A stretch of DNA of 64,000 nt from Sulfuriflexus mobilis (GCF_003967195.1 NZ_AP018725.1:2356001-2420000), one strand, 5' to 3'; positions 1-8,277 are shown, counted from the first letter of the stretch. The notes: generated by a model from the letters alone, not told the origin. Translations and numbers: made by a program.

Positions 1-860
1 GCACGCATTTTTTCATCAATCCGCATGGCCTGCGCCGAGTCCAGACCTCGTACGACATAGTGCAGGAACATGGCCTGTGAGTACTGTCCCTGATCCAGTA
101 ACTGCATGGCGGCCTCCGCATAGGCCTTGGCTGCTTGTTGCCACTTGGCCTGACCGTAATAAAGGTTACCCAACTCGCCCCAGGCATCTGTCGCCGTCGG
201 CTCGCGCTTGAGGAGTTCATGGTATAAATTCTCGGCCGCTGTCAGGTCACGCGCCCAGAAGGCCTGCCGGGCCTGTGCGAGGCTGGCCGTACGGATTCTA
301 TCCTGAGTCCCGGCCGCTGATGGAATAACGGCTACAGGCGCCATCGAGGCGGCATAGTCATTGTTAGTTACCGGCACGGCATCACCACCTGACGGCACTA
401 CCGGTGCGGAAGCCTCTTCGACCTGTGTTGATAAGGTCGGCGCAGGTCGAGGGGGGGCAGTCTTGGCCAACATGACCGGCACGTCTGCTTTAGCACCTTC
501 AGGCATTTGTTCTGCGGGTTTTTCCTCTGTGATCGCCGAAAGGACATAACCGGATGATTCCTGCTTAGTACTGGCCTGACCTGTCTCGATGCCGCGTGGT
601 CGTGGGGCCGCCATAGGGTCGCCCTGTTCCTGCGCCGGCATGAGCCCTGCCCACCACTGCTGCGCCTGTGGTAACCACATCGACTGGTAATACCAGGCGG
701 CCACCGCGGTACCGATCAAAATCGCAACCAGCAACAAGCCCCCAAGATAGCTGCCTTGTTTTTTCGCTGCCCGCTGCTCAGTGACCTGTTCCATCACCGC
801 AGCATCATTGGCAACACCGCTGTCCTCGGTAGGCTTGGTATTCTGCTTGTCTTTACTCAT
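1..860 (-). CDS. Membrane-anchored TPR-repeat protein (3' end beyond window)
   Basis: The reading frame opens at an ATG whose first base is 860 and stays open to the window edge, giving about 286 residues without a stop. A GGGGAAG ribosome site lies just upstream. The N-terminus is a short charged cytoplasmic stretch rich in Lys, Gln and Glu. One membrane segment follows at about residues 38-55 (YLGGLLLVAILIGTAVAAW). Next comes a long Pro/Ala-rich linker, and then TPR-like helices with alternating Trp, Gly, Leu, Tyr and Ala (for example DAWGELGNLYYGQAKWQQAA). The Arg/Lys-rich N-terminal flank predicts that the TPR part is periplasmic. It starts 18 nt after the ParA-type gene and is probably co-transcribed with it. 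The role is unknown; a scaffold or tether is inferred from the TPR architecture only. Confidence 0.8.
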   Translation of the reverse strand, partial: MSKDKQNTKPTEDSGVANDAAVMEQVTEQRAAKKQGSYLGGLLLVAILIGTAVAAWYYQSMWLPQAQQWWAGLMPAQEQGDPMAAPRPRGIETGQASTKQESSGYVLSAITEEKPAEQMPEGAKADVPVMLAKTAPPRPAPTLSTQVEEASAPVVPSGGDAVPVTNNDYAASMAPVAVIPSAAGTQDRIRTASLAQARQAFWARDLTAAENLYHELLKREPTATDAWGELGNLYYGQAKWQQAAKAYAEAAMQLLDQGQYSQAMFLHYVVRGLDSAQAMRIDEKMR

Positions 861-878
861 TGTTCATTCTTCCCCAGA

Positions 879-1502
879 TTATTGATAGAGGGCACTGGCC
901 AAGGCCTCGAATTCATCGGCGCCCTTACTGCCACGCCATAATTCAAACACTGCCATGCCTTCACTCATGGAACGACGATACAACGTCCGCTGGTACAATC
1001 GCAGTGGTAACACTGTTATCCCCGGCAATTGCTGCAGTGCCGCCTCGGTATCATCAGACTCACGTACGGCATGGTGCGTATCGGCACGATTCACAAACGC
1101 AATAATCTCCAGTGTCTTTTCCGTGCCATTACGCGCATCGGCAACGATCTTCAAAAAACGTTGCGTTGCCCAAACATCCGGTTGACTCGGTGGCACCGGC
1201 ACGATCACGCGGTCGGCATGGCGGATGGCCTCGCGCATGCCTTCCAGATTTGCCGCGCCGACATCGATAATCACCTCTACCTGCGCTGCGTGATCGAAAC
1301 TTGGCCTGTCTACAGCGGCTACCTGCAAGGCGGGGACAATTCCATCTTCCTTGCGCACCTGTGCCACATCCGACAAGGTTCGCTGCGGGTCAAGGTCAAA
1401 GGCCTTCACTTCTCGTCCCTGCCCAACCAACCAGGCCAGCAGATTGAAGCTCACCGTACTCTTGCCCGAACCACCCTTCAGGTTTGCCACCACTGTAATC
1501 AT
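879..1502 (-). CDS. Orphan ParA/MinD-type ATPase
   Basis: A 207-residue protein with a deviant Walker A motif KGGSGKST at residues 9-16, including the signature lysine of ParA/MinD ATPases. FDLDPQ follows at about 35-40 and a Walker B-like VIIDVGAANLEG in the middle. Families with this fold (ParA, MipZ, McdA) position cargo such as plasmids, chemoreceptor arrays or carboxysomes. No ParB or centromere-like gene is adjacent, so the cargo is not plasmid DNA by context. It lies between a small secreted Gly/Tyr/Trp-rich protein gene (3-nt gap) and the membrane TPR gene (18-nt gap), which suggests one transcript. The family call is firm; the cargo is unknown. Confidence 0.85.
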   Translation of the reverse strand: MITVVANLKGGSGKSTVSFNLLAWLVGQGREVKAFDLDPQRTLSDVAQVRKEDGIVPALQVAAVDRPSFDHAAQVEVIIDVGAANLEGMREAIRHADRVIVPVPPSQPDVWATQRFLKIVADARNGTEKTLEIIAFVNRADTHHAVRESDDTEAALQQLPGITVLPLRLYQRTLYRRSMSEGMAVFELWRGSKGADEFEALASALYQ

Positions 1503-1505
1503 ATC

Positions 1506-1844
1506 TTATCGCCAACCATAACCATAAAAAGCGGGAGGTGGCCGCCGGTAAGCATTGTAGCCAGGATGCCAGTCATTCCCACCCAAAAAATTGTTATTTA
1601 TGTTGCCGTGATACTCGATCACGACATGCATATCACCCCATTCCGTCATGTAACCACGCATGTTCCAGTCGGGGCCACCATAACCCCAGCGGTGAACGCC
1701 ATTGCGGTAACCACCCGGCTGCGAGTACTGCCCCGGCCAGGCATTTGGCCAGTACCCGCCATAGGGCATCCCCCCCCATGCCTGTGCATGGCCGGCCACC
1801 GTCAGCAACAAAAGCGCCAGACTGGTTGATAAAACTCGTATCAA
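1506..1844 (-). CDS. Small secreted Gly/Tyr/Trp-rich protein, possible sulfur-globule-associated
   Basis: A 112-residue protein starting at TTG (1842-1844). A strong GGGAGGG ribosome site sits about 5 nt upstream, and the start overlaps the TGA stop of the preceding gene, so translation is probably coupled. A clear signal peptide ends in HAQA at about residue 22. The mature chain starts WGGMPYGGYW and is rich in Gly, Tyr, Trp, Pro and Asn throughout. The AQA-W cleavage site and composition resemble the sulfur-globule-like protein encoded 0.9 kb upstream. I recognise no domain. A structural role in or on periplasmic sulfur globules is an inference from composition and neighbours. Confidence 0.7.
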   Translation of the reverse strand: MIRVLSTSLALLLLTVAGHAQAWGGMPYGGYWPNAWPGQYSQPGGYRNGVHRWGYGGPDWNMRGYMTEWGDMHVVIEYHGNINNNFLGGNDWHPGYNAYRRPPPAFYGYGWR

Positions 1845-2626
1845 GGTTTCCCTCCCTCTACTGGCGCCGGCGGCCCGGGTGGTGGCAGTTGTGGCGGTTG
1901 TGCACGGCGCACATAGCCCTTCGGTACACTGAACAGGCCCTTGCCTTGTTTACCCACCTTGATGTCACGCAATTCGCGGACATAACCATCATTGTGCTCT
2001 TCACGTACGACAATCTTTATCTCCGGGTCATACCACTGTAAAAATTGTTCACGCTGGCCACTCGCGGCCATGATCTGCATGCGCCACTTCTCTGTCTTGC
2101 GCCCATTCAGGGTTTCATCCTCAAGCAGGGTCATCTCGATGGCCGTGCCATCGGCGAAAAACTCGCGCACCGGCAGGCGGCGCTGGCTGTCTATCCAGTG
2201 CAGGCTATGCACAGGGCGACCCTTTTCAACACGACTGAATTCCCACTTCTCGGTTTCCAGCCCATTTATCTGCTCCTTGCCCAGCATCCGGCACAAGGTA
2301 CCGGGGAATTTTGCGCAAGGCGTATCATTATTCGTTACACGCCGATCCGGAAAGGCCGGTGCATGTTGTTCCACAAAGACCTTCTCTGCCGGAAATAACA
2401 AGGTACGCTTGTTTGTCTCCGCGTCGATGATCTCGATCATCTTGTGACCGTTTTGCTCGTACTCGTTACGAATAGCCTTATCACTGATATACACACGTGT
2501 CTGGATCGCGCCCTGCGGGGTCAGTTGCACGGCCGTCGCGGAAAAAGGCTCAGCCTTTTCCCCTGCAGAGACAGGCATTGTCACCATCATCAACGATGCC
2601 AGTATAAATGGTGCGTAACGGGCCAT
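1841..2626 (-). CDS. Periplasmic protein with proline-rich C-terminus, DUF4412/LolA-like
   Basis: A 261-residue protein with signal peptide MARYAPFILASLMMVTMPVSAG and a good AAGGAGA ribosome site. The body reads as alternating beta strands (for example TRVYISDKAIRNEY, TEKWEF, KTEKWRMQIMA, PVREFFADGTAIEMTL). This recalls the curved-sheet lipid-binding folds of LolA/LolB and DUF4412 proteins, which often carry similar phrases about a residue change upon metal or lipid binding. Two Cys flank a short loop (CAKFPGTLC). The last 25 residues are Pro-rich (QPPQLPPPGPPAPV). No lipobox was seen, so it is probably soluble periplasmic. It lies 69 nt downstream of the sulfur-globule-like gene. The exact role is unknown. 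Confidence 0.7.
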   Translation of the reverse strand: MARYAPFILASLMMVTMPVSAGEKAEPFSATAVQLTPQGAIQTRVYISDKAIRNEYEQNGHKMIEIIDAETNKRTLLFPAEKVFVEQHAPAFPDRRVTNNDTPCAKFPGTLCRMLGKEQINGLETEKWEFSRVEKGRPVHSLHWIDSQRRLPVREFFADGTAIEMTLLEDETLNGRKTEKWRMQIMAASGQREQFLQWYDPEIKIVVREEHNDGYVRELRDIKVGKQGKGLFSVPKGYVRRAQPPQLPPPGPPAPVEGGKP

Positions 2627-2656
2627 TCGGATTCTCCTTGTTGTTATTTAATAACC

Positions 2657-2688
2657 GGTACACGCCCTGCCTCTGCAGGACGTGTACC
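2657..2688 (-). terminator. Long hairpin after the sulfur-globule-like gene
   Basis: A 14-bp near-perfect stem (GGTACACGCCCTGC at 2657-2670 pairing with 2675-2688, one G-T mismatch) with a 4-nt loop lies 7 nt after the stop of the sulfur-globule-like gene. The following minus-strand bases are GGTTATTAAATAAC, without a real U-run. It could be a weak terminator, or a 3' stabiliser that keeps the upstream message abundant while letting some transcription continue. Confidence 0.6.
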
Positions 2689-2695
2689 GACAGTC

Positions 2696-3178
2696 TTACT
2701 TGGCCGGTGCCGCCGGTGCCGCCGGCGCAGCTTGTGGCGCATAGCCATATGGGGCATAGCCATATGGGGCTGGTGCAGGAGGTGGTGCATAACCACCGCC
2801 ATATGGGGCACCATAACCTGGGCCATAACCACCGCCATACGGGGCACCATAACCTGGGCCATAGCCGCCATAACCTGGGCCATAACCACCGTAGTACGGA
2901 TTGTTATAACCATAACCACGACCGTAGCCGCTACCATAACCGTCACCACGACCATAGACATTACTGCTACCACGGCCACCCATGTTGAAGGACATGTTAC
3001 CGTCACCCCAGCCACTGCCATCACCCCAGCCGCTACCTCTGTTGTTGTTGCCCCAACCGCTGTTGTTGCCCCAACCATCGTTATTCCAAGGTCCCCACCA
3101 TGCCTGCGCAGTAGAGAAAGGTACGGCAGCGGCACCAACAATAATGGCAGCAGCCAACATCTTGCTTACTTTCTTCAT
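2696..3178 (-). CDS. Sulfur-globule envelope-like protein
   Basis: A 160-residue protein with a textbook signal peptide (MKKVSKMLAAAIIVGAAAVPFSTAQA) and a mature chain starting WWGPWNNDGWG. After cleavage it is low-complexity: first Trp/Asn/Gly-rich, then repeated YGPGYG and APYGGGYG units, ending in Pro/Ala. Proteins of this composition (SgpA/B/C of Allochromatium-type purple sulfur bacteria) coat periplasmic sulfur globules made during sulfide or thiosulfate oxidation. The ribosome site AGGAGAG is strong, as fits an abundant structural protein. A 120-nt spacer separates it from the next gene upstream and a strong hairpin follows it. The assignment rests on composition and secretion, not on a conserved catalytic motif. 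Confidence 0.78.
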   Translation of the reverse strand: MKKVSKMLAAAIIVGAAAVPFSTAQAWWGPWNNDGWGNNSGWGNNNRGSGWGDGSGWGDGNMSFNMGGRGSSNVYGRGDGYGSGYGRGYGYNNPYYGGYGPGYGGYGPGYGAPYGGGYGPGYGAPYGGGYAPPPAPAPYGYAPYGYAPQAAPAAPAAPAK

Positions 3179-3299
3179 GACACTCTCCTAACTAAATTAC
3201 ACATCACACCTAAACGAAAAGAATGCGACCTGCTCTCCCCACGATAATGCAGACGATAAGTGCGGGAAGTAACACTCACCATCTGTTCCAGAAACACTG

Positions 3300-3692
3300 T
3301 TACCAAAGACCATTTGACCCACCGTTGTCTATTGCCCAGGGCCCGTAGGGCACGGCGACCGGGTCGGCCCACCAGGGGATCCCGCCATTACCGTAATAGG
3401 GGTTCACCTGTTGTATATAGTTTCGATACTCATATTGCCGCGCATGAATCGGATGTAACGGCACCGCATAAGCCGGTGTATAACCCTGCTGCTGTACCGC
3501 AGCAGTCCGTTGCTTGTACCGACCTCCCCACTGCCGGGGTACCGGACGCCACGGGTTGTACTGCCGGTGTTGCGACGCGCCCATGGATGCCATCGCCGTT
3601 GCCCCATAACCGTCATGCGCCCGGGCAGGCAGGCTGACACCTGACAGGCCGGCCAGAAGCAGAACCGGCAAGGCCCTGCACAGGACTCTCAT
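3300..3692 (-). CDS. Small secreted aromatic/Gly-rich protein
   Basis: The start is set at 3692 because it gives a clean signal peptide (MRVLCRALPVLLLAGLSGVSLPARA) and an ATGA overlap with the stop of the upstream repeat protein. A longer upstream opening to 3845 is only a shadow of that gene. The mature part is about 105 residues, rich in Tyr, Trp, Gly, Pro and Gln (NPYYGNGGIPWWADPVAVPYG, ending NGGSNGLW). No known domain was recognised. Its overlap with the repeat protein and its position before the sulfur-globule-like gene suggest a shared extracytoplasmic structural role. Confidence 0.65.
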   Translation of the reverse strand: MRVLCRALPVLLLAGLSGVSLPARAHDGYGATAMASMGASQHRQYNPWRPVPRQWGGRYKQRTAAVQQQGYTPAYAVPLHPIHARQYEYRNYIQQVNPYYGNGGIPWWADPVAVPYGPWAIDNGGSNGLW

Positions 3693-4441
3693 CGAGGCCA
3701 CCCATAGGGACCTGGTCCATAAGGGCCCGGGCCATAAGGACCGTATGCCGGTGGCATCGGCGGATAGGGTTGCGCCCAGGCCGGTTGCTGCGGGGCCTGT
3801 TGCACCCAGGCCGGGGGCTGCGGGCGTTCCGGTTGTTGAGCCCATTCCGGGCGTGCCGGCGGCTGCGACATAGCCTCACGTTGTTGCTGCACCCACTCTG
3901 GCGGCTGCGGACGCTCCGGGTGCTGTTGCGGCTGGGCCCAGTCCGGACGTGCCGGCGGCTGCGACATAGCCTCACGTTGTTGTTGCACCCACTCTGGTGG
4001 CTGCGGACGTTCCGGGCGCTGTTGCGGCTGGGCCCAGTCCGGGCGTGCCGGCGGCTGCGACATAGCCTCACGTTGTTGTTGCACCCACTCTGGTGGCTGC
4101 GGACGTTCCGGGCGCTGTTGCGGCTGGGCCCATTCCGGGCGTGCCGGCGGCTGTGACATGTTCTCACGTTGTTGCTGCACCCACTCTGGCGGCTGCGGAC
4201 GTTCCGGGCGCTGTTGCGGCTGGACCCAGTCCGGGCGTGCCGGTGGCTGTGACATAGCCTCACGTTGTTGCTGCACCCACGCCGGTGGCCGCGGACGCTC
4301 CGGCATCTGTGAACGGTAAGGTCCCGGCGGTGGCGGTACAAAGGCCTGCGCGTTTTGTTCCGTCTCGGCCATTGCCGGTGCTACCGACATCAGGCTGGCG
4401 AACACCGCGGATGCTATCAGAGTAAATGTCTTGGTCTTCAT
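3689..4441 (-). CDS. Secreted protein built of 32-residue Pro/Gln/Trp repeats
   Basis: A 250-residue protein with signal peptide MKTKTFTLIASAVFASLMSVAPAMA. Residues about 46-202 are five tandem copies of a 32-residue unit, core WVQQQREAMSQPPARPDW followed by AQPQQ and RPERPQPPE. A degenerate sixth unit follows, then a YGPGPYGPGPYGWPR tail like the sulfur-globule-type tails nearby. The start at 4441 has a GGGGA ribosome site. An alternative ATG at 4471 overlaps the pump gene's TGA and would add 10 residues before the signal peptide; it has no ribosome site. I know no family with this repeat. An extended, polyproline-rich periplasmic or surface structure is likely. Confidence 0.75.
   Translation of the reverse strand: MKTKTFTLIASAVFASLMSVAPAMAETEQNAQAFVPPPPGPYRSQMPERPRPPAWVQQQREAMSQPPARPDWVQPQQRPERPQPPEWVQQQRENMSQPPARPEWAQPQQRPERPQPPEWVQQQREAMSQPPARPDWAQPQQRPERPQPPEWVQQQREAMSQPPARPDWAQPQQHPERPQPPEWVQQQREAMSQPPARPEWAQQPERPQPPAWVQQAPQQPAWAQPYPPMPPAYGPYGPGPYGPGPYGWPR
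3836..4306 (-). repeat. Tandem 96-bp coding repeat, five units
   Basis: Five direct repeats of 96 bp (the last shortened to 29 codons) inside the secreted repeat protein. Each encodes the 32-residue WVQQQRE...PPARP(D/E)W unit. Adjacent copies are nearly identical at DNA level, with changes mostly in third positions or at Asp/Glu and Ala/Asn sites, so copy number could vary by slippage or recombination. Confidence 0.85.
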
Positions 4442-4467
4442 AGTTCGTCCCCGTTTCAGTAATACAT

Positions 4468-7400
4468 TCATTCGTCAAAATTCTGTTTTAAGCGAATACC
4501 ACGCCGTTCTGTCTTGGCCCTGGCCTTTTTCCTCACGGCAGCCTTTTTCTTAACAACAGCCTTCTTCGTTATCGCCTTTTTCGGCGCAACTTTTTTCCTG
4601 GCCGCCTTTTTCGTAATGACTTTCTTCGCCGCCGTTTTAGCGACCGGCACCGATGTCTCTTTAAGCTGCCCGCCCTTGGCCGTTACCGTTTCCGGTGATG
4701 GGGATGTCGGCGGGCTACCTGCAGGTGGCACACCACCCCCCTCATTCCCTGCCGAACCGCCGGGGCCACCACTTGATGGCGGGCTACCGCCACCATCGCC
4801 GCCCTTATTACCAAAGCGCGCCATCAGTGCCAGGAACAGCTTGTTCAGCCAGCGGACAAAGTTCTCGATCGCGATCGAACCCCGCAATAACAGGTTGCCG
4901 ATCCGCATCTCGCGTTCAAGACGTCGTGTATGACGGTCCTTGACTACCGGTTCGTTCAGTTCGCAGTTCGCATCCCCTTCTTCCGGGTTCACACCCGCCA
5001 TGCGATAAAACTGCCGTTGTGCACTGATACACCCCATGGGTATTACCACCAGGGTCAGCACCGTGGCCACACCGGTACCAAACAACAGGGCCGCTGCCAT
5101 GCCCTGGAAGATCGGGTCGGTGACAATTGCCCCGGCGCCCGCCATCAGGGTCAGTGCAGTAATAAAGATCGGCCGCATACGTGTCTGCCCGGCCGAAATC
5201 ACCGCCTCGCGGATCGGTGTACCGCGTTCCACCTCGTTATTGACAAACTCCACCAGCAGGATCGAGTTACGAACGATGATCCCGGCCAGGGCAATAAAGC
5301 CAATCATCGAGGTTGCAGTAAATTCTGCACCCAAAATCCAGTGCCCGGGTATGATCCCGATCAAGGTTAGGGGAATTGGGGCCATAATCAGGCCACCGAT
5401 GATGAAATTTCGAAACTCCCAGACGATCAGGCCGTAAATCAGCACCAGTGCGGCCATAAAGGCCAGCCCCATGTCACGGAAGGTCTCGTAGGTCACCGTC
5501 CATTCGCCGGTCCATTCGAAACCGGAGACATCATCACTGGCCGGTGGACCGAGCAGGCCGCCCGGCATGCCGCTGATCTTCACGCCATCCGGGGTCGTGT
5601 AGTTTTCCAGCAGGTCTTCGACACCGAACATACCGTAGATCGGCGCGCCGAGACGGCCTTCCATCTCGCCGGTGACATATTCCATTGCCCGCAGGTCTTT
5701 GTGGTAGATAATCCGTTCTTCGAGGTGACGCACAAAGCGACCCAGTTCAGCCAGCGGCACCGGCGTGCCATCACGGGCACGTACCGGCAGGTTACCCAAA
5801 CGTTGCAATTGCGCGCGCACGGCCAGCGGCACCTGCATGATGATCCAGGTCGGCTCGAGCACCGCGGCACGCTTCACGTCGCCCAGGCGGAAGTCACCCA
5901 TGGCCATGTCGAGGTTGCGGTTGATGTCGTCGACACTGATGCCGTGGCGGACGGCCTTTTCAACATCGACCTCGAAACGCCAGAACTCATAGTCACCGGT
6001 GACATAGTTATCGACATCAACGATGTTCTCGACCTGTTCGAACATGCGTGTCATATCACGTGCTACCTGGCGACGTGTCTCGGCATCCGGTCCATAGACC
6101 TCGGCGACCACAGTCTGCAACACGGGCGGACCCGGCGGCATCTCGACGACCTGGATTCTGACATCGAGATTATTTGCCTTGATGAAATCCCACAGGAGCT
6201 TACGAGCATCGACTGCGATCTTATGACTGCCATGTTCACGCTCTTCCTTGTCCAGCAGCATGACCTGGATATCGGCATGCCAGGGCTCCTTGCGCAGGAA
6301 GTAGTGACGGACCATGCCGTTAAAATTAAACGGTGACGAGGTCCCGGAATAAGTTTGCAGGGCGGTGACTTCCGGGATCTTGCGCAGTTCTTCGGCCAGT
6401 TGCGCGGTGACATTGGCCGTAACGGGCAGGGCCGTGCCCTCCGGCATGTTGATCACGACGTTGAATTCCGGCTTGTTATCAAACGGCAACATCTTCACCG
6501 TGGCCGCATTGGTATAAAACATCGAACAGGCCAGCAGGGTCAGCACAACCAAACCAATGAGGAAACCAATACTCAGGGGCCGGCTTGTGCACAGGCGCTG
6601 CATGAACGGCTGGTAGTAGCGGCCGATCCGTTCACGTGAACGGGCCTCACGTTTCTCCGCCGCCTCCAGGGCATGCAATTTCGGTCGCACGCGCATGGCC
6701 AGCCAGGGCGCAAAGACAAAGGCCGCGATCAACGAGAAGACCATGGCCGCGGCACCGAGCACCGGGATCGGCCGCATGTACGGCCCCATCAGGCCACTGA
6801 CAAAACCCATCGGCAGCATCGCAGAGACAATGGTCAGCGTGGCGAGGATAGTCGGGTTACCGACCTCACGCACGGCATCAATGGCGATCTCCACGGTTGT
6901 CTTGCCCGCCTCCAGCCAGCGCCGGAAGATGTTTTCCACCACCACGGTGGCATCATCGACGAGGATGCCGATCGAGAACACCAGTGCGAACAGGCTGACG
7001 CGGTCAATCGTGTAATCGAGGACCCAGGCCGCCCAGACGGTGACAAGGATGACGATCGGGATCACGGTGATCACGACCGAGGCGGCGCGAACACCGAGAC
7101 CAATCAGGCACAATACACTGACCGCGATCGCAGCCTCGAACAGGGCCAGGAGTAATTCATTAACCTTGTCGTCGGCGGTCTTGCCGTAATTACGGGTGAT
7201 GGTGACATTGACATTATTTGGGATCAGCGCGCCCTTCAGGGATTCCAGCTTATCGAGGATCGCCTCGGCAACCGTCACGCCGTTGGTGCCAACCTTTTTT
7301 GCCACGGCGATGGTCACGGCCGGGGCGCCGCTGACCACTGTGCCTTCGTGCGCGGCACCGGTGTAAAAGGTCACCAGTTGTGAGGAGTCGGCCGGGACCT

Positions 7401-8238
7401 GCTCCACCGAAGCGACATCGCGCACATACACCGGCGCATCGTCACGAATGCCGATCACCAGGTTGGCAACATCCCGGGCCGTGTTCAGAAACGCACCACT
7501 ATAAACGGTAAAAGAAAGACCGCGGGTCTCAATGCCACCGGCATCGAGTTCGGTGTTGGCGGTACGAATGGTTTGTGCCAGTTCATCGAGGGTAATGTCA
7601 TGACCACTCAGACGCTCCGGCGAGACCTCGATACGGATCTGTTCACGACGCCCACCGGTGACAAAACCGTTACCGGTGTTGGGCACCTGACTGAGTCGTT
7701 GCAGGACATCGAGACCGAGGGCACGCATACTGGCATCATCGACCTCTTCCGACCACAGGGTGGCGGTGACAATCGGTACATCATCAATGCCCACCGGCTT
7801 CACCAGCGGCATGGCCACGCCCGGCGGGATGCGATCGAGGTTCGACTGCACCTTGTCGTGGACCTTGACGATGGAGGCACCGAGTTCCTCACCGACCTTG
7901 AAGCGCACAGTGACGATCGCGGCACCGCGCATAGTCGCCGAGTAGACGTGTCGCACACCCGGGATCTCATCCATGATGCGTTCCAGCGGCTCGGTCACCA
8001 GCCGGCTGACCTGTTGCGCCGAGGCGCCCGGGTACTGCACGTAGATGTCGACCATGGGCACCGATATCTTCGGGTCTTCCTGGCGAGGGGTAAACATCAG
8101 CCCCAGCAGGCCAATGGCGAGGAAGGCGAACATCAACAGGGGGGTGACCGGCGAGTCAATAAACTGCGCGGCAATCCGCCCGGCCATGCCTGGGTCATTG
8201 GCCACAATCGTATCGGTAGAAGAGGGCTTATCTGTCAT
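4468..8238 (-). CDS. RND efflux pump, inner-membrane subunit, with Lys/Ala-rich C-terminal tail
   Basis: A 1256-residue protein of the AcrB/MdtB/CzcA superfamily, which uses the proton gradient to export substrates from the periplasm or inner membrane. The usual layout is seen: TM1, a periplasmic porter loop, TM2-7, a second loop, then TM8-12. The fourth-helix region holds the proton-relay signature GILVDDATVVVENIFRRW with the paired Asp. The second half has the conserved phrase GIIVRNSILLVEF. The core ends near residue 1140. About 115 further residues follow: a Gly/Pro/Ser linker, then a (A/K)KK-rich stretch like a histone H1 tail, which should be cytoplasmic. The adaptor gene is 39 nt upstream. 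Substrate unknown; no TolC-like gene is in view. Confidence 0.92.
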   Translation of the reverse strand: MTDKPSSTDTIVANDPGMAGRIAAQFIDSPVTPLLMFAFLAIGLLGLMFTPRQEDPKISVPMVDIYVQYPGASAQQVSRLVTEPLERIMDEIPGVRHVYSATMRGAAIVTVRFKVGEELGASIVKVHDKVQSNLDRIPPGVAMPLVKPVGIDDVPIVTATLWSEEVDDASMRALGLDVLQRLSQVPNTGNGFVTGGRREQIRIEVSPERLSGHDITLDELAQTIRTANTELDAGGIETRGLSFTVYSGAFLNTARDVANLVIGIRDDAPVYVRDVASVEQVPADSSQLVTFYTGAAHEGTVVSGAPAVTIAVAKKVGTNGVTVAEAILDKLESLKGALIPNNVNVTITRNYGKTADDKVNELLLALFEAAIAVSVLCLIGLGVRAASVVITVIPIVILVTVWAAWVLDYTIDRVSLFALVFSIGILVDDATVVVENIFRRWLEAGKTTVEIAIDAVREVGNPTILATLTIVSAMLPMGFVSGLMGPYMRPIPVLGAAAMVFSLIAAFVFAPWLAMRVRPKLHALEAAEKREARSRERIGRYYQPFMQRLCTSRPLSIGFLIGLVVLTLLACSMFYTNAATVKMLPFDNKPEFNVVINMPEGTALPVTANVTAQLAEELRKIPEVTALQTYSGTSSPFNFNGMVRHYFLRKEPWHADIQVMLLDKEEREHGSHKIAVDARKLLWDFIKANNLDVRIQVVEMPPGPPVLQTVVAEVYGPDAETRRQVARDMTRMFEQVENIVDVDNYVTGDYEFWRFEVDVEKAVRHGISVDDINRNLDMAMGDFRLGDVKRAAVLEPTWIIMQVPLAVRAQLQRLGNLPVRARDGTPVPLAELGRFVRHLEERIIYHKDLRAMEYVTGEMEGRLGAPIYGMFGVEDLLENYTTPDGVKISGMPGGLLGPPASDDVSGFEWTGEWTVTYETFRDMGLAFMAALVLIYGLIVWEFRNFIIGGLIMAPIPLTLIGIIPGHWILGAEFTATSMIGFIALAGIIVRNSILLVEFVNNEVERGTPIREAVISAGQTRMRPIFITALTLMAGAGAIVTDPIFQGMAAALLFGTGVATVLTLVVIPMGCISAQRQFYRMAGVNPEEGDANCELNEPVVKDRHTRRLEREMRIGNLLLRGSIAIENFVRWLNKLFLALMARFGNKGGDGGGSPPSSGGPGGSAGNEGGGVPPAGSPPTSPSPETVTAKGGQLKETSVPVAKTAAKKVITKKAARKKVAPKKAITKKAVVKKKAAVRKKARAKTERRGIRLKQNFDE

Positions 8239-8277
8239 GAAAGGTCTTTTTTTATGTTTAGGCTTTTTTTGCTGGCC

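Noticed and set aside
2644-3141. 165-codon minus-strand frame overlapping the sulfur-globule-like gene
   Set aside because: It is a shifted-frame reading of the YGPGYG repeats (Val/Ala/Met-rich), with no ribosome site; the signal-peptide frame is the real gene.
3180-3299. Second sigma-54 promoter before the sulfur-globule-like gene
   Set aside because: A GG-N10-GC pair exists but the TGGCAC and TTGC contexts do not match.
3613-4341. 242-codon minus-strand frame over the 96-bp repeats
   Set aside because: Periodic Ser/Arg/His shadow of the secreted repeat protein; no signal or domain.
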